From: Marinococcus luteus_A
GTDB lineage: Bacteria; Bacillota; Bacilli; Bacillales; Marinococcaceae
Reading direction: 5' to 3'
NCBI RefSeq assembly: GCF_034497705.1
Contig: NZ_JAXRUV010000011.1
Span: 22,890-86,889 of the forward strand
Length of the DNA stretch: 64,000 nt
The notes below the pieces were generated by a model. It saw nothing but the letters and a program-made list of their open reading frames with translations, had not been told where the DNA came from and did no database searches. Positions 16,331 to 25,037 of the stretch are shown here, piece after piece (position 1 is the stretch's first letter; every line of letters begins with the position of its first letter). Both the position numbers and the translations under genes were made by a program.

Positions 16331-17218
16331 TTAAAGTAGGGCGCTCATGGAGCCGTACGTTTCGGGCCGGCGGTCGCGGTAAAACTGCCAGGCGTTCCGC
16401 ACCTCCCGGATCATTTCTTTGTCCATGTCTGCGACAAGAACTTCATCCTGATCACGGCTTGCGATACCGACAAAGTCACCGCGGGGGTCTACCACGTAGG
16501 ACTGGCCGTAAAATTCACCCATGTTCCAGGGCGCTTCGTAGCCCACTCTGTTGATCGCAGCCAGGTAATAGCCGTTGGCCACGGCGTGGGCCGGCTGCTC
16601 GAGCTTCCAGAGGTATTCAGAGGTGCCGGCGACTGTAGCCGATGGGTTGAAAACAACTTCGGCCCCGTTCAGCCCCAGCAGCCGGGCCCCTTCCGGGAAA
16701 TGCCGGTCGTAGCAGATATAGACGCCGACTTTCGCATAAGCTGTGTCAAACACCGGGTAGCCGAGATTGCCCGGTTTAAAATAAAATTTTTCCCAAAATC
16801 CGTAGCCTTCATTGCCGGCAGCAACATGGGGAATATGATTTTTCCGGTATTTTCCTAAGTACGAGCCGTCTGCATCAATGACGGCGGCTGTATTATAATA
16901 AGCGGCGATGCCTTCACGTTCATAGACGGGAAGCACAATCACGGTGCCAAGCTCTTTAGCGAGATCCTGAAACAGCCGGGTGGTTGGTCCTTCCGGAACC
17001 TGTTCAGCTGCTTCGTACCATTTCATTGACTGTTCGGAGCAGAAATAAGGACCGTAAAATATTTCCTGAAGCCCGATAATCTGTGCTCCTTGAGCGGCAG
17101 CCTCGCGAACCATGCGTATATGTTTTTCAATGGCTTTTTCTTTATGCTCCTGTACAGAGGCACTGCCTTCGACGTCATTGGAAGCCTGGATAACTCCTAT
17201 ACGGACCTGATCGGTCAT
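16331..17218 (-). CDS. pydC: Beta-ureidopropionase, nitrilase superfamily
   Basis: Carbon-nitrogen hydrolase expected to release ammonia and CO2 from N-carbamoyl-beta-alanine or N-carbamoyl-beta-aminoisobutyrate, the third step. The catalytic triad is visible: Glu52 (LQEIFYGPYFC), Lys126 (KYRKNHIPHV) and Cys169 (VYICYDRHFPEG). The start is set at ATG 17218 (MTDQVRIGVIQA, 295 residues) since AAAGGGG lies before it and family members begin here; a longer frame reaches 17284 without support. It is the first gene of the preT-preA-hydA-permease transcript, preceded by a TnrA/GlnR-type site. N-carbamoyl-D-amino acid hydrolase activity is the main alternative. Confidence 0.88.
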   Translation of the reverse strand: MTDQVRIGVIQASNDVEGSASVQEHKEKAIEKHIRMVREAAAQGAQIIGLQEIFYGPYFCSEQSMKWYEAAEQVPEGPTTRLFQDLAKELGTVIVLPVYEREGIAAYYNTAAVIDADGSYLGKYRKNHIPHVAAGNEGYGFWEKFYFKPGNLGYPVFDTAYAKVGVYICYDRHFPEGARLLGLNGAEVVFNPSATVAGTSEYLWKLEQPAHAVANGYYLAAINRVGYEAPWNMGEFYGQSYVVDPRGDFVGIASRDQDEVLVADMDKEMIREVRNAWQFYRDRRPETYGSMSALL

Positions 17219-17316
17219 ACAATCAATCCCCTTTCGGTTTGTTTTTTCAATAGTATAGAATTTTCTGAAAAAAGCATGTGACATTCCGTCGGATAATGGA
17301 AAGTCTTATTGGACAA

Positions 17317-17322
17317 AATGTA
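17317..17322 (-). promoter_or_regulatory. Candidate -10 box of the pyrimidine operon
   Basis: TACATT on the minus strand, no recognisable -35 box. The centre of the nitrogen-control site upstream lies about 50 bases before the start this box predicts, as at the pucR promoter. An alternative TATACT lies closer to the gene (around 17246). Confidence 0.45.
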
Positions 17323-17351
17323 AATAACCTTTATCCGGCAGGGGGCGGGGC

Positions 17352-17368
17352 AGTCATAAAATCTCACA
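17352..17368. promoter_or_regulatory. TnrA/GlnR-type site upstream of the pyrimidine operon
   Basis: Read on the minus strand, TGTGAGATTTTATGACT fits TGTNANAWWWTNTNACA at all fixed positions except the last base. It would place the nitrilase-preT-preA-hydA operon under the same nitrogen control as pucR. Confidence 0.65.
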
Positions 17369-17401
17369 CACAAATTAGTTAACCGGCTTTAAGCAGAAAA
17401 T

Positions 17402-17426
17402 AAAAAGACCGCCGTGGGGGGCGGTC
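17402..17426 (-). terminator. Terminator between aminotransferase gene and pyrimidine operon
   Basis: On the minus strand GACCGCC, a 6-base loop, GGCGGTC, then T5. The stem starts inside the aminotransferase stop codon, so that transcript ends before the operon promoter. Confidence 0.75.
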
Positions 17427-18798
17427 AGGCGGGGGAAGCACAGGTAATTGCTTCACGAAGTGTTGCTACAATTGTATCGATCTGTTCATGGGAAATAATA
17501 AATGGGGGGGAGATGGTTAACACGTTGTTATGCTCAGGCACGGTATCACTGTTTTTACCGATCATGACCCCGTGCTGTTTACAGTAGCCAAGCACCTGCT
17601 GCATGAATTCCGGCGGTGCCGGTTCTTTCGTTGTTTTATCGGAGACAAGCTCGATGCCAGCCATCAGGCCGAACGTGCGGATGTCTCCGACGGACGGAAA
17701 ATGGTGAAAAGATTCAAGCTGACTGCGTAAGTAGCTGCCAGTGCTTTTAGCTTTTGTCACAAGATCCTCACGTTCAAGAATATCGATGTTTTCGAGGGCG
17801 ACGGCACATGACATCGGACTGCCGCCAAAGGTATTCACGTGTCGGAAATGACTCTGGGGGCCGCCGGATTTAAACGATTCATACAAATCATTGGAAACGG
17901 CTGTAGCGGATAACGGAGCGTAAGCGCTCGTAATTCCCTTCGCCATAGTGACGATATCAGGCTGTACGCCGAAATTTTTATGGCCGAAGGCTTCTCCCGA
18001 CCGCCCAAACCCGCAGATGACTTCATCCACAATTAAAAGCACCTGATGCCTTTGGCAGATTTCGTGTACCTTCTGCAGATAAGACTCAGGCGGTGTGATG
18101 ACTCCGCCGCCGGTAATTACCGGCTCCACAATCACTCCGGCGACTGTGTCGGCGCCTTCCCAGATGATGGTCTGTTCAATAGAAGAAGCACATTCGAGGG
18201 AACAGCTGTCCGGCTCTTTGCCGAACGGACACCGGTAACAGTAAGGCGGAGCCGCGTGGCGGAAGCCTTCTGCAACCGGCTCGTAGCTTGCTTTCCGGTC
18301 AGCCTGGCCGGTCGCACCGAGAGCTCCCATTGAATTTCCGTGATAAGCCCGGTAGCGGGAAATAAATTTATATTTTTTCGGTTTGCCGGTCTGAGTGAAA
18401 TATTGTCTGGCAATTTTAAAGGCGACTTCATTGGCATCGGAGCCGGAATTGGAAAAAAAGATGCGGTAGTGGCCGTCAAGCCAGTCGTTTAATTTTGCCG
18501 CCAGCTGAATGGCCGGCTTATGACTGTTGGTCATGGGGGTAAAGGGCATCGTACTGAGCTGTTTTGCTGCCGCTTCCGCGATGGAAGTTCTTCCGTGGCC
18601 AACATTTACACACCAGAGCCCGGCCATCCCATCTATGTAGGAATTGCCGTCAATGTCTGTAAGGTACACATTGTCGCTTTCGGTAAAAATAGCCGGATGA
18701 TCGTTGTGAGGGGCCATATGGTGCCATAAAAAAGCACGGTCCTGATTCAGAAGCATGTCCTTTTCTTCGGAAACGGTCTGATTATCGGTATGGTTCAT
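17425..18798 (-). CDS. Class-III aminotransferase, omega-amino acid (beta-alanine) type
   Basis: PLP enzyme expected to move the amino group of beta-alanine (from uracil) or beta-aminoisobutyrate (from thymine) to pyruvate or 2-oxoglutarate, giving malonate or methylmalonate semialdehyde. Visible: substrate-side GMAGLWCVNVGHGR, cofactor-phosphate GSDANEVAFKIAR, VDEVICGFGRSG with the PLP Asp, and the Schiff-base Lys in TMAKGITSAYAPL. ATG 18798 (457 residues) is chosen, with AAAGGGG upstream; in-frame codons continue to 18948 but carry no family sequence. It has its own terminator and divergent control region, so it is a separate unit of the island. Polyamine or GABA substrates remain possible. 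Confidence 0.88.
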   Translation of the reverse strand: MNHTDNQTVSEEKDMLLNQDRAFLWHHMAPHNDHPAIFTESDNVYLTDIDGNSYIDGMAGLWCVNVGHGRTSIAEAAAKQLSTMPFTPMTNSHKPAIQLAAKLNDWLDGHYRIFFSNSGSDANEVAFKIARQYFTQTGKPKKYKFISRYRAYHGNSMGALGATGQADRKASYEPVAEGFRHAAPPYCYRCPFGKEPDSCSLECASSIEQTIIWEGADTVAGVIVEPVITGGGVITPPESYLQKVHEICQRHQVLLIVDEVICGFGRSGEAFGHKNFGVQPDIVTMAKGITSAYAPLSATAVSNDLYESFKSGGPQSHFRHVNTFGGSPMSCAVALENIDILEREDLVTKAKSTGSYLRSQLESFHHFPSVGDIRTFGLMAGIELVSDKTTKEPAPPEFMQQVLGYCKQHGVMIGKNSDTVPEHNNVLTISPPFIISHEQIDTIVATLREAITCASPA

Positions 18799-18862
18799 GT
18801 CGCAAAACGCCCCTTTCATATGCCTGCATAATAATATGGTAGCCCGAAAGGCGGAAAGAAGC

Positions 18863-18945
18863 ATGATACAGATTGTGCAAAAGAAGTCAGAATAATTTAA
18901 CATTTTGTTATACGCTCTATTAAAAGAAAACCGATAAAATAAAAT
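18863..18945. promoter_or_regulatory. Divergent control region with a shared TnrA/GlnR-like site
   Basis: TTTAACATTTTGTTATA (18896-18912; centre 18904) matches the TnrA/GlnR dyad apart from one symmetrical change in each half. A -10 candidate for the aminotransferase gene (minus strand TATCAT, 18868-18863) and one for the M20 gene (TAAAAT, 18940-18945) each predict a start about 48 bases from that centre, so one site could serve both directions. Confidence 0.5.
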
Positions 18946-18971
18946 CATGAAGCCTGGAAGGGGATGAATCG

Positions 18972-20252
18972 ATGGGGATTAATACGGCGAGGCTCACGAG
19001 ACACGTGCACGAACTTGCAGAGATTGGACGGATTGGGGAAACGGGCGTGCGAAGGCTGGCCCATTCGAAAAAGGATCAGGAGGGGATGGCCCTCGTAGAG
19101 TCCTGGATGAAAGAAGCGGGACTTGCGACGAGAAGTGATGAAGTGGGAAATCTGATCGGACGGCTGGAAGGACAGGACCCTTCCCTGCCAATCTTTATGC
19201 TCGGCTCACATATAGACAGCCAGCCCTATGGCGGCCGCTTTGACGGAGCCATAGGGGTGCTCGGTGCCCTGGAATCGGTCCAGACACTGGTTGAAGAAGG
19301 TTATACATTTGAAGGCCCCATTGAAGTGATCGCCTTCAGTGATGAAGAAGGCTCCCGGTTTAACAAAGGGATTTTTGGCTCCCGCGGGTTGATCGGTGAA
19401 CTTGAAGAAGGCGAGCTTGAACGTGAAGATGAAGACGGAATCACAAGACGGCAGGCTCTTGAAGAAATGGGACTCGATCCGGAAAAGGTGCACCTGGCTG
19501 CCTATGATCCTGAGCAGCTTTTCGCATTTCTGGAGATGCATATTGAACAGGGACCGGTGCTTGAAGATAAAGGAGCAGCGGTGGGTATTGTAACCGGGAT
19601 CTCGGGCCCGCTCTGGCTCACGGTCACCTATAAAGGATTCGCGGGACATGCGGGCTCTGTGCCGATGCACCTCCGGCGGGACGCCCTGCTTGGTGCCAAC
19701 GAAGCGGCGGTGGCGCTGAATGACATTGTGGGAAAGCGACAGCCGGCCCCAACGATCGGCACGGTCGGGAATATAAAAGTATTTCCCAACTCCAGGAACA
19801 TCATTCCCGAAGAAGTAAAGTTTACGATCGATCTTCGTGATATTGACCTTGAGCGGCGAAATGAGTGTGAGCGCGAATTGCGTGTGGAGCTTGAAGCTAT
19901 TGCTGCCAGGCACGGCCTGGAGATTGACATTCAGGAGGATACGAACAGTGACCCAAGATACTGCGCAGACTGGATCCAGAGCATCATGAAAGAGCAGGCC
20001 GGGCATTTAAAGATGGAAGCGCCGAAGCTGATGAGCGGCCCGTTTCATGATGCGATGCCGATATCAAAGGTGTGCGATTACGGCATGATTTTTGTGCGAT
20101 GCAAGGACGGCATCAGCCACAATCCGCTTGAGTACAGCACAGATGAAGATATTATCGAAGGTACGAAGCTTTACTATGAAACAGTGAAGCAGATTGCTGG
20201 AAACATGAAGGATTATCAGATGAAGCATGCAGCGAATAAAATCAACAGCTGA
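18972..20252 (+). CDS. M20-family N-carbamoyl amino acid hydrolase / ureidopropionase
   Basis: Zinc-dependent amidase of the hydantoinase/carbamoylase family (AmaB, allantoate amidohydrolase, yeast-type beta-ureidopropionase), 426 residues. Metal ligands appear in order: His in GSHIDSQPYGG, Asp in GGRFDGAIGVLGALE, Glu pair in SDEEGSRFNKGIFGS, His in EMHIEQGPVLE and a C-terminal His in GISHNPLEYS; the GHAGSVPM segment belongs to the lid domain. GGAAGGGG precedes ATG 18972. It is the second candidate for the carbamoyl-hydrolysis step beside the nitrilase-type enzyme; it might act on hydantoin-derived, allantoin-derived or thymine-derived carbamoyl compounds. Confidence 0.87.
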   Translation: MGINTARLTRHVHELAEIGRIGETGVRRLAHSKKDQEGMALVESWMKEAGLATRSDEVGNLIGRLEGQDPSLPIFMLGSHIDSQPYGGRFDGAIGVLGALESVQTLVEEGYTFEGPIEVIAFSDEEGSRFNKGIFGSRGLIGELEEGELEREDEDGITRRQALEEMGLDPEKVHLAAYDPEQLFAFLEMHIEQGPVLEDKGAAVGIVTGISGPLWLTVTYKGFAGHAGSVPMHLRRDALLGANEAAVALNDIVGKRQPAPTIGTVGNIKVFPNSRNIIPEEVKFTIDLRDIDLERRNECERELRVELEAIAARHGLEIDIQEDTNSDPRYCADWIQSIMKEQAGHLKMEAPKLMSGPFHDAMPISKVCDYGMIFVRCKDGISHNPLEYSTDEDIIEGTKLYYETVKQIAGNMKDYQMKHAANKINS

Positions 20253-20255
20253 CGC

Positions 20256-20282
20256 AAAAAACCCGGGAAGCCCGGGTTTTTT
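20256..20282 (+). terminator. Terminator after the M20 hydrolase gene
   Basis: ACCCGGG, AAG loop, CCCGGGT flanked by A5 and T5, a textbook rho-independent hairpin 3 bases after the stop. Confidence 0.88.
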
Positions 20283-20288
20283 ATTATG

Positions 20289-20544
20289 CGTAGACTGGCC
20301 GTATATTACGGAAGTACTGGGAGTGAAGGGTGCGATGTTTCATCTGAGGCACTGGAATGCTTCAGTTTCCCATGCGCGCTTCCGGCAAGTATTCAGGACG
20401 CTGTTTCATCTGGTGGAAAGCGGGCAGCCCGTGGTGCCACGCGCCAGGCATACATATCCGCTCGTTCAGGTACGACAGGCGTTACAGGACTATGAGAGCG
20501 GAAGATTCGGCGGTGGCGAAAAAATAATGCTCGGGAAGCCGTGA
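20289..20544 (+). pseudogene. 3' remnant of a medium-chain (zinc-type) alcohol dehydrogenase
   Basis: About 85 codons resemble the C-terminus of quinone-oxidoreductase-like MDR proteins: VKGAMFHLRHW in place of the usual IKGFWLTHW, RQVFRTLFHLVESG, TYPLVQVRQALQDYESGR and a closing KIMLGKP. The catalytic and NAD-binding parts are absent; upstream is a terminator and the previous gene's end. There is no ribosome site in front. This is a decayed fragment left by deletion, not a working gene. Confidence 0.65.
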
Positions 20545-20619
20545 CTGCCTGCTCTATACAAGAGGGGCTGTGCCGATTTATAATAAACATACTCAATCCA
20601 ACAGAAACGGTGAGAACTT

Positions 20620-22845
20620 ATGCGGGAATTTTCTTTTTATTCGACTCCCTTCGGTGTAAGCGGAGAGGAAGTACCATATGCAGCAATCGCTAAAGCTACC
20701 ACAAGCAGGGAGCTCGTGTCGGATCAGGAATCCGATGCCTTTTATTTTCGTTCGCTTGAAGCGGACGGTATTTTTTTGAACGAAGCCCAGATTGAGGCCG
20801 TACGCTTTGGCAGCGGACCGCTGCTTGCGCTTGCGGGTGCCGGGTCAGGGAAAACGTCGGTGCTCGTCTGCCGGGCCGGCTATTTAATGGCGGTCAAGCA
20901 GGTGCCGGCAGAATCCGTTCTGCTGATCACATTCACGAAAAAAGCAGCGGAGGAAATGAAAACGAGAGTGATGAACCTGCCGGGTGTCGGGGAAACGGCC
21001 AGCAATCTGCAGGTGCGCACGTTCCACGCCTTTTTCCTGCTTCTGCTCCGGCGCCACGGCATCCGACAGGAAATTGTTTCAAGCGAGCGGAAAAAGCAGC
21101 TGGCCGTGAAGCTTTTGATGAAGGATATGGGTCTTGAAGACGTCTATCAGCCCGAGGCGGTCTTATCCTTTCTTTCTTATCATAAAATGAATGATACCGC
21201 CGTCGCGGATCTGCCAGAAAAAGAAACAAGCCAGAAGCAGTTAAAACGTATCTGCCAGGCGTATGAAGACTGGAAGCTCGAGCGCAATTATATTGATTTT
21301 GACGATATTTTAATGAAAGCTAAAGCATTGATGGACGAGGACCCGGCTTTTCTGCAGCAGCTGCAGGGCCGGTTTGAATACGTCATGGTTGATGAATTCC
21401 AGGATACCAACTATCTTCAGTACATGCTCGTGCAGATGATTGTAGAAAAGCACCGCAATTTGTTTGTGGTGGGTGATGACGACCAGACGATTTACTCGTT
21501 TAACGGGGCCCGTCACGAATTCATTCTGGAGTTTGACCAGAAGTATCCAGAAGCAAAGACGATTGTGCTCGACGTCAACTACCGTTCCCATAAAGCCATC
21601 GCCGGTCTCGGAAACGAAGTGGTGCGCCACAACAAGCAGCGAAAAACGAAAACCCTCCAGGTGATGAATGCGGAAGCCTCGTCCCCGTTTTATTTTCGTG
21701 CCGCGTCCACCGACGAGGAAGCGGAGCAGGTGGTGGCAGATATGAAACGTGCTGTGGCAGAGGGAGAATGCGAATGGCGTGATATGGCTGTACTGCACCG
21801 GACGATCAGTGTGAGCCGTGCCATCTTTGAACAGCTGACCGCCCAGGACGTGCCGTTTGTGCACCATTCCCTCGGCAATCAGATGTTTTACGAACAGTGG
21901 CCGGTAAAAGCCATGATGGACTATCTGCGGCTGAGCCTGAATCCGACGCTGGTGGAGGCGATGCCCGAGGTCGTACCGACTTTATTCATCTCCCGGGAAC
22001 GCGGCATGCGGCATATTAAAGAGCAGGAAGTATTTTCACCCCGCAGCGAGCCGCTGCTTCATTTAACAGACATGCCGGGCATCCGCCCGTTTCAGCGTAA
22101 AAAGGTGGAGGAGCGGCAGAGCATGATTCAGAAGCTGAAGGAAAAACGCCCGGAAACGGCCATCCGCCAAATGCGGCGCCAGTTTTACGACGGCTACCTG
22201 GAGGCGGATGAGCAGCAGGTAAGCATGAAAAAAGAAACGCTAAAGGAAACTCTTGATGAACTGGAATCCTCGGCCAAACGGTTTGAGAGTGTGTCGTCCT
22301 TTGTATATTTTGTTGACGACATGCTCCGGACGTTCCGCGAGATGAAGGAACGCGAGAAGGACCCTGACGCGAACCACGTGTCGCTGATGACGATTCACCG
22401 GGCCAAAGGCATGGAGTTTCCGGTTGTCTATGTAATCGGCGCATCGGAAACGATTATGCCGCACGACTCTGCGTTAAAGGCTGACCGGATGAAGGACCTT
22501 TTATACGGAGAGAAGGCAGAAAATAAGCAGACACAGGCGCTTGAGGAAGAGCGGCGGCTCGCATATGTAGCGATTACGCGGGCGAAGCAAAAGCTGTGCA
22601 TCAGCTCGCCGGCGTTTTACCGCGGCAAGGAGGTGGAAGTGTCACGCTTTCTGCTCGAAGCCTTTCCGGGGGAAACACATACCGGGGAAAAGCAGGAAAC
22701 GGAAACCATCGAGGCGCTTGTCTGTGAAGAAGCGATGTGCCCGGCCTGGATACGTCTGTCCGAAGCGCCTGATACCACTGAAAAAGAATGCCCGATGTGT
22801 AAAGGGAAAATGGTGCCCGGCACCAAACAGGTCATTAAAAAGTAA
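20620..22845 (+). CDS. UvrD/Rep-family DNA helicase (YjcD-like)
   Basis: Superfamily 1A 3'-5' helicase of 741 residues. Motifs in order: Q-motif region LNEAQIEAVRFG, Walker A GAGSGKTS (about residues 71-78), motif Ia LITFTKKAAEEM, Walker B VDEFQDTN, motif III GDDDQTIYSFNGA, motif IV DVNYRSH, motif V TIHRAKGMEFPVV and motif VI YVAITRAK. The C-terminus has a likely zinc finger (CEEAMCPAW and CPMCKGKM). Length, the N-terminal extension and this finger match Bacillus YjcD rather than PcrA. The start follows a weak AACGGTGAG-type ribosome site. Role in DNA repair or replication restart is inferred from the family. Confidence 0.9.
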   Translation: MREFSFYSTPFGVSGEEVPYAAIAKATTSRELVSDQESDAFYFRSLEADGIFLNEAQIEAVRFGSGPLLALAGAGSGKTSVLVCRAGYLMAVKQVPAESVLLITFTKKAAEEMKTRVMNLPGVGETASNLQVRTFHAFFLLLLRRHGIRQEIVSSERKKQLAVKLLMKDMGLEDVYQPEAVLSFLSYHKMNDTAVADLPEKETSQKQLKRICQAYEDWKLERNYIDFDDILMKAKALMDEDPAFLQQLQGRFEYVMVDEFQDTNYLQYMLVQMIVEKHRNLFVVGDDDQTIYSFNGARHEFILEFDQKYPEAKTIVLDVNYRSHKAIAGLGNEVVRHNKQRKTKTLQVMNAEASSPFYFRAASTDEEAEQVVADMKRAVAEGECEWRDMAVLHRTISVSRAIFEQLTAQDVPFVHHSLGNQMFYEQWPVKAMMDYLRLSLNPTLVEAMPEVVPTLFISRERGMRHIKEQEVFSPRSEPLLHLTDMPGIRPFQRKKVEERQSMIQKLKEKRPETAIRQMRRQFYDGYLEADEQQVSMKKETLKETLDELESSAKRFESVSSFVYFVDDMLRTFREMKEREKDPDANHVSLMTIHRAKGMEFPVVYVIGASETIMPHDSALKADRMKDLLYGEKAENKQTQALEEERRLAYVAITRAKQKLCISSPAFYRGKEVEVSRFLLEAFPGETHTGEKQETETIEALVCEEAMCPAWIRLSEAPDTTEKECPMCKGKMVPGTKQVIKK

Positions 22846-22939
22846 CGCCTGCAGCTGCCTCAGCGAAATAGTTGAATAATCACGTGGTGCAGGCTACGAT
22901 GAATTGAAAGATAAAAATGTTTCTAAGGGGGAGTCAGCA

Positions 22940-24418
22940 ATGGCAGACGAATCAGTAACATTATATGCATGGATTAATGGAAAACGAGTGGACGCCGATG
23001 AATATATGGAACGGGAAAATCCGGCCGATCCGCAAAAAATCGTGGCCTACGTGCCGAAAACGACGACTGAACAGGCAGCTCAGGCTATCGAAGCAGCCCG
23101 TGCTGCTTTTCCTACGTGGAAGGAAGTAGCGGTGGAAGAGCGGATCGAGCGGATGGAACGGGCCATTCAAGCACTGAAGGACCGTACGCCGGAGCTTGCT
23201 GAAACGCTCGCAGAGGAACACGGCAAGCCGGTTTACGACGCAGAGGGTGAAATGGCAGTTTCGATCATGTGGATGGAGTACGCCTGCCAGACGGTTAAAG
23301 AAACAATCGCCGATCAAGTGGACGAAGGCGAGGGCGGCAAAACAATCGTCCGTCAGGAACCGATAGGCGTAGTGTCTGCCATCAGTCCGTGGAACTACCC
23401 GATTGCGCTTTCTACAATCAAGATTGCTCCGGCGATTCTGACCGGAAATACAGTCGTCTCAAAGCCGAGCCCGTTTGCTCCGCATGCGGTCAGTCTGGTG
23501 GTTGAAATGATTGCCAAAGAATTCCCGGACGGCGTGCTGAATCTTGTCCACGGTGAAGCTGAGGTCGGCGTGGAGCTTACCTCCAATAAACATGTGGATA
23601 AAATTGCTTTCACCGGAGGTACGGAAACAGCTAAGAAAATTATGAAGTCGGCCGCGGATACAATCAAGGATATGACGCTTGAGCTCGGGGGCAACGATGC
23701 TGCCGTAGTGCTGCCGGACTTTGACGTAAACGATGAGCGCGCGATGCGCCGCATGGTTATCTCCAACTTCCTGACCGCCGGCCAGATATGTATGATCGCC
23801 AAACGCATCTATGTACCGCGCACTCTGTACAATGAGTTTGTGGAAAAGTATCAGGATGCAGCCAATAAATGGGTGAAAATCGGCAGTCCTTTTGATGAAC
23901 AGGTCACGACCGGACCGCTCAACAACAAGCAGCAGTTGGATTTTGTGAAAGGCCTTGTGGATAATGCGGCTGAAAAAGGCGCGGATGTTATCCCGCTTGG
24001 CCACATTGTGGATAACGAGCTGTTTGAACAGGGGTACTTCCTGCAGCCGACCCTGGTGCTCGGCGCGGACCAGCAGGATGAAATTGTGAAGGAGGAACAG
24101 TTTGGCCCGACCGTTCCGATCGTACCGTACGATACGGTGGATGAAGCGGTGGAAATGGCGAACGACAGCATTTACGGCCTCACAAGCTCGGTATGGGGAG
24201 AAGAGGACCATGCCATCGAAGTAGCAGCCCGTATTGAAGCAGGCACTACGATGGTCAATACCGCTGCTGTGCAGGGACTCGATGTCCGCTATCCATTCGG
24301 CGGAGTCAAGCAGTCCGGCATCGGCCGTGAATACGGAAAAGAAGGCCTTCTCGGCTACGTAACCCCTCACGTCATCAATGTACCGAAAATGCGGGATCTG
24401 CCGTATATTCCCGAATAA
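22940..24418 (+). CDS. NAD(P)-dependent aldehyde dehydrogenase
   Basis: Aldehyde dehydrogenase superfamily enzyme of 492 residues, oxidising an aldehyde to the acid in the cytoplasm. Visible: SPWNYPIAL (cofactor), GNTVVSKPSPFAP, FTGGTETAKKIM, the general-base Glu in LELGGNDAAV, the catalytic Cys in FLTAGQICMIAKR and EQFGPTVPIVPY. AAGGGGGAG lies 8 bases before ATG 22940; an upstream ATG at 22904 is less likely. Overall it resembles succinate-semialdehyde or betaine-aldehyde types; it could use malonate semialdehyde from the neighbouring pyrimidine pathway, but it is separated from that island by the helicase and this link is speculative. Confidence 0.88.
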   Translation: MADESVTLYAWINGKRVDADEYMERENPADPQKIVAYVPKTTTEQAAQAIEAARAAFPTWKEVAVEERIERMERAIQALKDRTPELAETLAEEHGKPVYDAEGEMAVSIMWMEYACQTVKETIADQVDEGEGGKTIVRQEPIGVVSAISPWNYPIALSTIKIAPAILTGNTVVSKPSPFAPHAVSLVVEMIAKEFPDGVLNLVHGEAEVGVELTSNKHVDKIAFTGGTETAKKIMKSAADTIKDMTLELGGNDAAVVLPDFDVNDERAMRRMVISNFLTAGQICMIAKRIYVPRTLYNEFVEKYQDAANKWVKIGSPFDEQVTTGPLNNKQQLDFVKGLVDNAAEKGADVIPLGHIVDNELFEQGYFLQPTLVLGADQQDEIVKEEQFGPTVPIVPYDTVDEAVEMANDSIYGLTSSVWGEEDHAIEVAARIEAGTTMVNTAAVQGLDVRYPFGGVKQSGIGREYGKEGLLGYVTPHVINVPKMRDLPYIPE

Positions 24419-24431
24419 TGAAATCAATCAG

Positions 24432-24462
24432 CTGTCCTGGACGCTTCCAGGGCAGTTTTTTT
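24432..24462 (+). terminator. Terminator after the aldehyde dehydrogenase gene
   Basis: CTGTCCTGGA pairs with TCCAGGGCAG around CGCT, followed by T7. Confidence 0.87.
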
Positions 24463-24509
24463 ATGCTAAAGTTTGAGTAAAGCAAAGTGTTTTGAAAAGG
24501 AGTGAGTCG

Positions 24510-25037
24510 ATGAGAACTATACAGATCGTGCCGTGGCAAAAGGAGTGGCAGCACTATTTTTACCATGAACAAAAGCTGCTGGAGCTTGAAGCCGCCGGAC
24601 CAGAAGATCATATTTATCATATAGGAAGCACGAGTGTTCCGGGCCTTGCGGCAAAGCCAATCATCGATATTCTGATCGAAACGCCGGAGCTTTCTATCTG
24701 GTCCGAAGACCGGCTTGAAGGACTCGGATACACCGGAAAAGGAGAGCACGGCGTTGAGGGAAGGGCTTTTTATTATAAAGGCGAATCTATCCGCCGTTTT
24801 CACCTGCACGTGTTTGAAAAAGAAAGCGAAGGGAGCGGGCGGCATCTTGCCTTCCGTGATTATTTACGCTCTTTTCCGGCAAAGGCGAAGGAATATGAAA
24901 TCATTAAAAAACAGGCTGCAGCGAGGCACCCGCACAGCCCGTCTGGATATATGGATGAAAAGCATGCCGTCGTGCAGAAGCTCGAACAGGAGGCTCTCTT
25001 CTGGAAACGAACAGAAGGAAAAACTGACGGTTTTTAA
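24510..25037 (+). CDS. GrpB/UPF0157 family protein
   Basis: Nucleotidyltransferase-like protein of 175 residues in the GrpB family. Diagnostic segments are VPWQKEWQHYF, HIGSTSVPGLAAKPIIDILI and the FHLHVF region with the FRDYLRSFPAKAKEYE helix. The GS and D-x-D-like residues are those of the minimal nucleotidyltransferase fold. AAAAGGAG precedes ATG 24510. Physiological role unknown; no operon partner on either side. Confidence 0.85.
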   Translation: MRTIQIVPWQKEWQHYFYHEQKLLELEAAGPEDHIYHIGSTSVPGLAAKPIIDILIETPELSIWSEDRLEGLGYTGKGEHGVEGRAFYYKGESIRRFHLHVFEKESEGSGRHLAFRDYLRSFPAKAKEYEIIKKQAAARHPHSPSGYMDEKHAVVQKLEQEALFWKRTEGKTDGF

